A stretch of 64,000 nt of DNA from positions 1 through 64,000 of the forward strand of contig MU128967.1 in the NCBI GenBank assembly GCA_014904985.1, in the 5' to 3' direction. Shown here one piece after another: positions 57,141-64,000 of this stretch (positions are counted from its first letter, which is position 1; the number at the start of each line of letters is the position of its first letter). The DNA is from Hydnum rufescens UP504. Its lineage: Eukaryota; Basidiomycota; Agaricomycetes; Cantharellales; Hydnaceae. Both the position numbers and the translations under genes were made by a program. The notes under the pieces are model-generated. The model did not search any database and was not told the origin of the DNA. It saw nothing but the letters and a program-made list of their open reading frames with translations.

Positions 57141-57903
57141 AACGACAAACACCACAAAATTATTCCGAATACTAGAGTCGTCTTTCACCGGCATGCAGTA
57201 CCCAATCCAGAATATCCAGAGTTGACGGCAGGCGATTCGATTCTGAGGCCAAGCTCCAAAGTTTTGTCCCAAGTTCGTTTCCAAGTTTGGCCTGGATACG
57301 CTGTTCGTGAGACGGCTCAGCACAAAGGGCCACAGATTTAGCCCCATTCGATACTTCGCGGGATATAAGAGCAGCGCTTGAGAAATACTGTATTCCGTGA
57401 AAACGGGGAGAGCATATGCGACAATGCACGCGCCTTCTGTTTCGAGTCGTCTTTCGAGCCGCCTTGGAGTATGATCGCAGACGATCCGCCTTCTCGCCAG
57501 ATACCCCGCTTAATATTCTGGGTGCTAGGTCAGTTAATCTACTAGACCTACAGCCGGCCAAGGACGAGGAAGAGAACAGCAGATGAACGCCACAAGTGGC
57601 ATCGAGTTGTGGTACATGGGCCAGTCCAGATAGAATGAGTGCAACGCTTCCAGATATCTGGCTGCTCGCGATCTCCTCAGGGAAAGCACTGAATCTGAAA
57701 CCAGGACGGGACGCCCAAGACACCGTCTCCATTCGAGAGTCTGGCGACCCCAAGCGTCTGGCAACTTCTGGTGCTCCCAGGTCCCATCTCTGGTCACCCT
57801 ATGTCGATGGATCAATATTGATACGAAGGTATGCCTTGCTCTCAAGTTATGATACCCTTTTAAAACTAAGACTCCGTAATCCGGCGTCATCCTGGAATAC
57901 TTA
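57141..57903 (-). other. continuation of the duplicated unit; unrecognised minus-strand frames
   Basis: Minus frames at 57,347-56,862 and 57,890-57,534 look partly coding but lack motifs. They may be the upstream part of the same repeated gene or element as in 55.7-57.1 kb. Confidence 0.3.
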
Positions 57904-60900
57904 GTGGCCCAAGACTATCATCGCAGAGGCTCAGGGCCAGGTTGGAGCCTTGGTCTTCAATATGACGAAATCAGTGGGCTGTACTCCGATACCTATGGCT
58001 CTCACTCGACGGGGAGTCTGGCAATACTGAAGCAAACCATTCACGATTTCAGAGGCCAAAACAGTGTGCAGGCTACCACAGGAGAACACGGCACACTGGG
58101 GTCCCATCAAGAGACATCATTTTTGAGGCAACACTTGCTGTGACAGCATGTAAGTGGGCGAGAGTGGTTGCCAAGCCCCAAGTCATGTCATGTGGCAAAA
58201 CTTGGGGCAATCGAAGCCTTGTCTCGTCTACCTTCATGGCAGCCACAGGTTCGTGTTGCTATCAAGTTTGATGACTGAGGCGGCATTCTCAACTTGCGCA
58301 AGTTTGATTTGTCTTTTCCGAAATGTGGCCGCTCCTCATCTAGCGGCCGCCCCCGGGACTCCACGCATTCAACAGCTAGCTACCGCTCAGTGGAAGACCC
58401 TTGTTGGCCACAAACAATGCATGAAAAGAAACGTAATAGTCCCATTGCCAGAATACGAAATACGACTATACGGTGTGCACACTCCGTGATTCTTCTATAG
58501 ATCTCAGGGCCTTCTTCCTTCCACCTCGCCTGATAGTCAGCAACCAGATTCCCGTCTAGGGGATCGGTCATTGGCCATGACAAAAAAATTCCCCTCGATT
58601 TTCTTTTTAGGAATCCTGCCTGTCACAAGGACCTCTGGCAACCTCGTGTAGAAGCTCATGCTCCCACCATATAAGCAGCCTGTCCCCAGAATTCCCCTTT
58701 TCCTCGCCCCCTCTCACCCTCCCCCCATTTTCTCCCTTCGTAGATACACCACCCCCTTTGCAGCAACCGCCCCTCCCCACTCCCACCGTCCAGCTGCTCT
58801 TTTCTTTGATTCTTGCCATCAACTCCCACGTCGCAGGTACTCCCTTCGACTCTCCCACCTTCGCCCCGCCGAGGCCCCCGTCTTGACCACCCAATAACGC
58901 CACTGAAGCTCTCGTCACCCTCCGTAGAGTACCGCAGTCTTTGTTCATCATTCTCAGTATCTTCTTATCCGCAATGCCTCGTTTCCTGCATTCGGCACAC
59001 CCCGCCTTCCTTGGGTTGGCCCCTCAAACACGAGTTGCTTCATACAAGAAAGGTGTGCATGCTTGACCCACCGCCACACGCCCCATTCTCTTCTTGTCGG
59101 CGTACAAATTGACTAGGGCATAGTTAAGCCTCCTAGCCCACTCGCAGATTAGATTCAGTGCTCCCCTTTCATCCCGGTCAACCCGCTCTTGACGATACTA
59201 GCCACATACTTCCCTCGCCCCTCCGCTCGCTGATATCCTCTATTATCCATACCGGCCTTCCTTGTTGCTTGCAACTGTCGACACCTCCTAGCTCGTGGTG
59301 TGACAGGCAAGGCCACCGAGCTCGTTATCCGACAGTATCGAGGGCATGTTCATATCCACCGGTAATGCCGCGCATAAGGCCTGTGAGGTCCTGAAGACGT
59401 GGCATTGAGTCGGAGAATGATGGCGCTTCGATTCCTCCCGGACATGGCTCCTTGACCGGGCCTGTTCCCCCCCAGGATCCAACGCGCTAAGGGGTGTTTT
59501 ATACAGATGCAATTCATCCTGGAATCCTCTGGCTTTCTTCTCCTTCAAGTATCGTCGTGATCTTCGGTTCGAGCCACAGCCCAATGATCCTCCTCTGCTG
59601 AGACGTGTACCACTTGCTGGGGGGTGACGAATACTTGATGCAGGTACGCACTGCTATTCTTCTCCATATGGCTCACAATCGCTACCTTGTCTTGAGCCCA
59701 TGAAAATGCGAGTGCATCGTTATTTGCATGGTGAGCCTTGCTATGTTCGCTTCGCCCACCCACCCGACTCCCCAGATGTAAGCAATATTCTCATTGACTT
59801 GCTACCAACTGACACTTCGGATTCAGTGCATATCGCTAAACCCCGTTGCCTGGAGTTCAGTACTAAGACAGGCAGGATTGAAGAGGCGTTGTCTTCTGCA
59901 GGTAATGTTTAATGGCCCGTCATTCTCCGATATTTTTTCTATGGCGGATCCATAGGGCTGCATATAGGCCGATCCTTCTGTCAGGCCACAAGGGAATCGG
60001 CAGTGATCTTGGGAATGCATCGTTGCCACAACTTGTGCGCTTCGTGAAAAGGCCTCACCCTCTTAGTTTTCTTGTCCAGGGTCGCTTGTTCATCAGTCTT
60101 TGTTAGGCGAAGTCTGCCACTCCTTCTGGTGGCCTCATTGAGTTGTGGCCCAAATCAAATCGGTTCGTCTCTGTCGACACTCTTGACACTCTTGGCCTGG
60201 ATATTCTCAGTCCAGGCTCCTCGCAGATACATCCGCCTATCCATAGCGAGGGGGAAGTATCCGCTGTTTTCCTGGACTGAGGGGTTCTCATTCGGCGCTG
60301 TGGGGAACTTCTGGAGCTGATGACATGACCCTGGTCAAGCTGCTGCGGCCGACTCATTCCCGAAGAATCACGGACACTCGCAATCATAGTCCCGTTGTCA
60401 ACACCTTTGGCCCGTTTCCATTCACGCCCTGCTCACGTTGTTCGGCAGGGGGTGATATGTTGGAAGCACAATCGGCCAGTGTGTTGATAACGGGGATGTT
60501 GCTAGGAGCTCTCATTGCCTGGGCTTTGCTCCCAGCTTCGGCTCCCTGATCGGAGCCACCTTGGCCCATACATTGTGATCAGACAGAGCCGTTTCCATGC
60601 AGCACCTGCATCCGCCGTTTGACCCGAATCACTCGATGCGACATGCTGGGAATACGTTGGAAAAGGGGCAAGGGGGCGGGTCGTTGTGTTGTCGTGTCCT
60701 TTTATCGTCGCGCAACATGACTACATGGTCAAGCCTAGGGACCGCTAGATATTAACCGCCGTCGCCGTCACGTCGAGTCGATTCCCTTCCTATCACACCC
60801 TACAGTCCACGGGTCGATACGATATACGGGAAGGACCTTGAAGGGGAAAAGGCCGTGTGAGAGTACATTACTAGATGACCTGTTAGCACGATCATGACAC

Positions 60901-61574
60901 ACACACAAAACATGGAGGGACGGGGCACTTCGTTTTCGACGTCTCCATATTGGGAGGTTGTTCAGAGAAATAATCCATATTCTTATTCCTGCCATACGAT
61001 CATTTCCAGTGCATCTCCAGCGAATAAAGGATAGACTTGAAATAACTTGCGCGAAATGGAGGAAGATCTGGGCGGGAGAGGTGACCTAGGAAATTGGTCA
61101 TGGAAGGTGGTTCGAGAGAGGACGCAGAAAGTAGAAGCCGGGTGTAACAACATACTATCGTAGCGTCACAGAGTCTCATGCACAAGGGAAACCATCCAAG
61201 TTAAGCTCCAGCCCAGATACTGGGGAGACCCTGCAAATCGGTAGAATCAACGCAAAAGCGGAGCGAGTTTATATTATTGGTTCATCACGATTTGTTGGCA
61301 AATTTATCAACAAATCAACGAGGGCAGGACCACTGACAGAATAGATCCTCCTTCGAAAATGCGCAGTATAAAAAGAACGTAAATACGGAGGTGGCAAGGT
61401 AGAACGAACCCACACATGCGGATCAGACAAGACGTGGATAGACTGGACAAAAAAAACAGGGGTAAAAATGAGAGCCGCTTTTGGGGGAGAAACTCATGAC
61501 TCGTCATCCCCATGATATCGGCCACTAAAGCTCCGGATACCTCCATAGATCCTGACTCTATATGCTCTTTTGAA
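57904..61574. other. gene-poor region; possible weak gene signals at 58.6-60.6 kb (+)
   Basis: A CT-rich tract (58,640-58,900) resembles a promoter. The frame 59,700-59,912 (HIAKPRCLEFSTKTGRIEEA) and a C-terminal hydrophobic stretch (60,465-60,549, ASVLITGMLLGALIAWALLP) could be pieces of a spliced membrane protein, but I could not link them. The patch 60,398-60,485 is a dispersed repeat. Confidence 0.3.
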
Positions 61575-62562
61575 TTATTGCAACTTGCAAAACCGAAGGC
61601 GGCGGATGAAAAACACAAAATTTTGCATCAAAAAGTATTTGGGCGATTACTCCTCCAATTCCTGCCGGTTTGGCTTGCTATCAAGTGAGACGGACTCGCC
61701 TTGATCGTCCGCAAGTGCTTGTGCCCTTTGCATAATAAAATTCAAAAATTTGAGATTTGAGGTTTTCCCCAATTTTATTTCCTTCATAGCTCTTGAACTG
61801 CTGTGAATTGAGGAAAATAAACTATATCCCCTGAGAACTGCTATGTCCCTCTAGGTGTTCCAAAAAAAATCAGGGCAATTGGAGCAAATTTCAGAATTTT
61901 GATGGTGTACCATTCGGCACGGAATTTAGGACCATAGCATGGCCAGTGAAGCCATAAAACTTCCTGTACACTGAACCTATCACTCTTACATCACTCTGGA
62001 TGTAATTCCTGGATGATCTTTGCCTGACAGCTCAGTGAGACATCCAAAGAGCCCATACCCGCAGAAGGGAAAAATTAATGGCTATCTCAAAGCCAACCAA
62101 TGCATGTTTCCGCCTAGCCACCAAGCATATATGCATCCTCCAGTTCATGGACTTCATTGTCCATCACAGCATCAACACTAGAAGCCCAAACAAGGCAGAT
62201 GCTTTGGCTATTTGTGTTGTATCCCTCGGAAACCTACAGCCTCAAATTTTCTCCAACAGTCTTGATTTTTTTTTTCAGGAATCTAGAGTGGCATGGCAGC
62301 TCTTGGAGGATATAGTTTATTTTCCTCAATTCACAGTAGTTCAAGAGCTATGAAGGAAATAAAATTGGGGAAAACCTCAAATCTCAAATTTTTGAATTTT
62401 ATTATGCAAAGGGCACAAGCACTTGCGGACGATCAAGGCGAGTCCGTCTCACTTGATAGCAAGCCAAACCGGCAGGAATTGGAGGAGTAATCGCCCAAAT
62501 ACTTTTTGATGCAAAATTTTGTGTTTTTCATCCGCCGCCTTCGGTTTTGCAAGTTGCAATAA
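61575..62562. mobile_element. 988-bp foldback/MITE-like element with about 260-300 bp inverted arms
   Basis: Left arm 61,575-about 61,840 (TTATTGCAACTTGCAAAACC) and right arm about 62,300-62,562 are nearly identical inverted copies over about 260 bp, then diverge towards the centre (about 61,880-62,260). No transposase is present and no clear target duplication was seen. The high arm identity suggests a younger age than the 43 kb foldback. It lies just outside the second copy of the duplicated segment. Confidence 0.88.
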
Positions 62563-62584
62563 CTAAATTTTGGCCTTTAACGCA

Positions 62585-64000
62585 GTGATTCGTCGTCTTC
62601 GGTGTCGTGTGGTCAGGTTTGTGGGAACATTAGGCCTGATGGATTTACCGAAAACGGCAATCGGGAGATCTCGCTGTGTGTGTACTTGTTTCGAATGTGA
62701 ATTGCGCAGGGAGAAGACCACACGAATTGGGAAGGACAGTGATTAGGAAGATGCAGTCCCCGAAGGTCTACGGGGCCGACGGCGTCATGTCAAGCCCCAA
62801 GCCAAGCACCAGTACCTGCTCATCGCTGGTATGTCCCATAGTCTAGGTTGAAGGCACCTGTGCGACGTAATCGTAGTCAAAAGGGGCTGCCACGACTGGC
62901 CTGGTTGTGTGAGCGGGGGTCTCGGGCCGTTGATGTTAAAATGTGGCTTTTGGGCTATCGGGGCGTGAGAGGGTATGAGTGGAGGTGACGAAAGGTATTG
63001 AAAAATTACATACCTGATACCTGATAACTATACAGTTTTATTGTAGGAAACATCTATGCTTGCACTATGATGAAAGGTCAGGATCTTGGCCCAGTTCGGG
63101 TACATATAGCGTGTGAATCAAGGGAGCACCGCGGAGTAGGTTGTGGGTAAGGAGCCCGGGAAACGTCCCGCGGGTGCTCTCAAAGTACGGAGGAACGAAC
63201 GCATGGGGAATTCGCAACGGACGGACGGACGGTTCGTGCAGGTAGCATTCCTGAAGAGGTAGCCAGAACAGGAAACACTGCGCAGTACAGTGAGTAACGG
63301 CAGAGCGTGAAGCCATTCGAATCATAAGTGCAGGCTACTTACACCATTCGCTTACCTTGAAAAGGGGGAATCCAGAGACTGGAGGTGGAATTGCGGAGAC
63401 ACCAAAATATACGATCCAAGATTTTCAGACGAACCTAGCCTAGAGAAAGAAAGAGAAATGGCAATCATCAAGCGGTATATTGGCCAAGCGTAGAGCATCT
63501 TGATTTCACTAATCATGAGGTCGTATATGGAACCTAATTTCGGGGCCTGAGAGAGCACGCGTCATCGGTGCCATCACTGCACGTTTGGTATGTAATGCTG
63601 GGTGCTGGAGAGGATACTATAGTAGCAAAATTTTTGCGCAGCTTGAGAAGAATGGCTGCCGCCTAGACAAGGCCGTATTTGCACATTCGCGATTGATTTA
63701 CGAAACGTCACTGTGGGTGGAAATTTCCTGAGAAGGAAGATTACACGAAGAGGGGGATCCGGAGGGAAGAGCCAGGGAGAAAAATCGACCCCAGATATCC
63801 TCTTTGTCGGTGGCAACACCTTGAGGAAGACGGAGTCAGAATAGCGAATGCAAAGCCCCGACCATGCAAAGCTCCACTTGTAGGCTCTACAAACGTGAAC
63901 GAAGGAGATTGAGATTGCAGGGGAGAACGATTACAAGGACATGTACAGGAACTGGAGGCAAATCAACCTTTCCTTGGTTTTCGGGAGACTCCGAAGACTC
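62585..64000. repeat. duplicated segment, copy 2 (runs off the window)
   Basis: Same order as 55,690-57,140 in direct orientation. Many CG dinucleotides of copy 1 appear as TG or CA here (for example GGCGTCGCGCGG versus GGTGTCGTGTGG). A small GGAC repeat lies at 63,219-63,230. Confidence 0.75.

Noticed and set aside
60325..60549. A 74-codon frame ending in a hydrophobic helix considered as a membrane protein
   Set aside because: It lies over a dispersed repeat and could not be joined to upstream exons, so it is mentioned only as a weak signal.

Overview
This 64 kb window looks like chromosomal DNA from a filamentous basidiomycete, probably an Agaricomycete. The protein-coding genes carry many short introns (about 45 to 105 bp), the neighbours are densely packed and divergently arranged, and the accessory DNA contains a chromodomain Ty3/gypsy retrotransposon and many decayed repeats. 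The species cannot be named from the sequence alone.

Layout. (1) 1-17,350 is accessory DNA. A composite cassette occurs twice, at about 1-5,730 and 11,640-17,350. It consists of a coiled-coil/gag-like frame, a minisatellite, a cluster of small proteins sharing one domain of about 100 residues, and a promoter- or LTR-like tail with TGACTCA sites. Copy A is largely open; copy B is decayed. Between the copies lie a 5'-truncated gypsy fragment (5,733-7,897) and an 870-codon frame of unknown function interrupted by two TGA codons (8,676-11,285). (2) 17,690-19,030 is an array of RNA-like hairpins embedded in repeated units that look like exons and introns. (3) 19,838-26,070 holds a 1.9 kb foldback element and eroded repeat DNA. 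(4) 26,071-42,579 is a compact island of seven conserved housekeeping genes: a PTM1/lung-7TM membrane protein (-), a GNL1-type GTPase (+), the splicing factor CWC25 (-), a mitochondrial isocitrate/methylisocitrate lyase (-), mitochondrial ribosomal protein bL31m (+), sorting nexin SNX4 (-) and RPB2 (+). (5) 42,580-64,000 is gene-poor apart from a FYVE zinc-finger gene (51,711-53,574, -). It contains two more foldback elements and a duplicated segment of at least 1.4 kb with CpG decay.

Function. The island genes act in separate core processes: secretory/endosomal membranes (PTM1-like, SNX4, FYVE), RNA synthesis and splicing (RPB2, CWC25), ribosome-related GTPase work (GNL1), mitochondrial translation (bL31m) and C2/C3 carbon metabolism (ICL2-type lyase). 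Three head-to-head pairs have start codons 0 to 116 bp apart.

Splicing was worked out by hand from GT-AG signals, phase and family expectation. All nine internal stops in the gypsy fragment are TGA or TAA and all share one frame, as expected from C-to-T decay. SNX4 carries a one-base frameshift in this assembly. The PTM1-like gene appears to need an AT-AC intron, and RPB2 uses one GC-AG intron.
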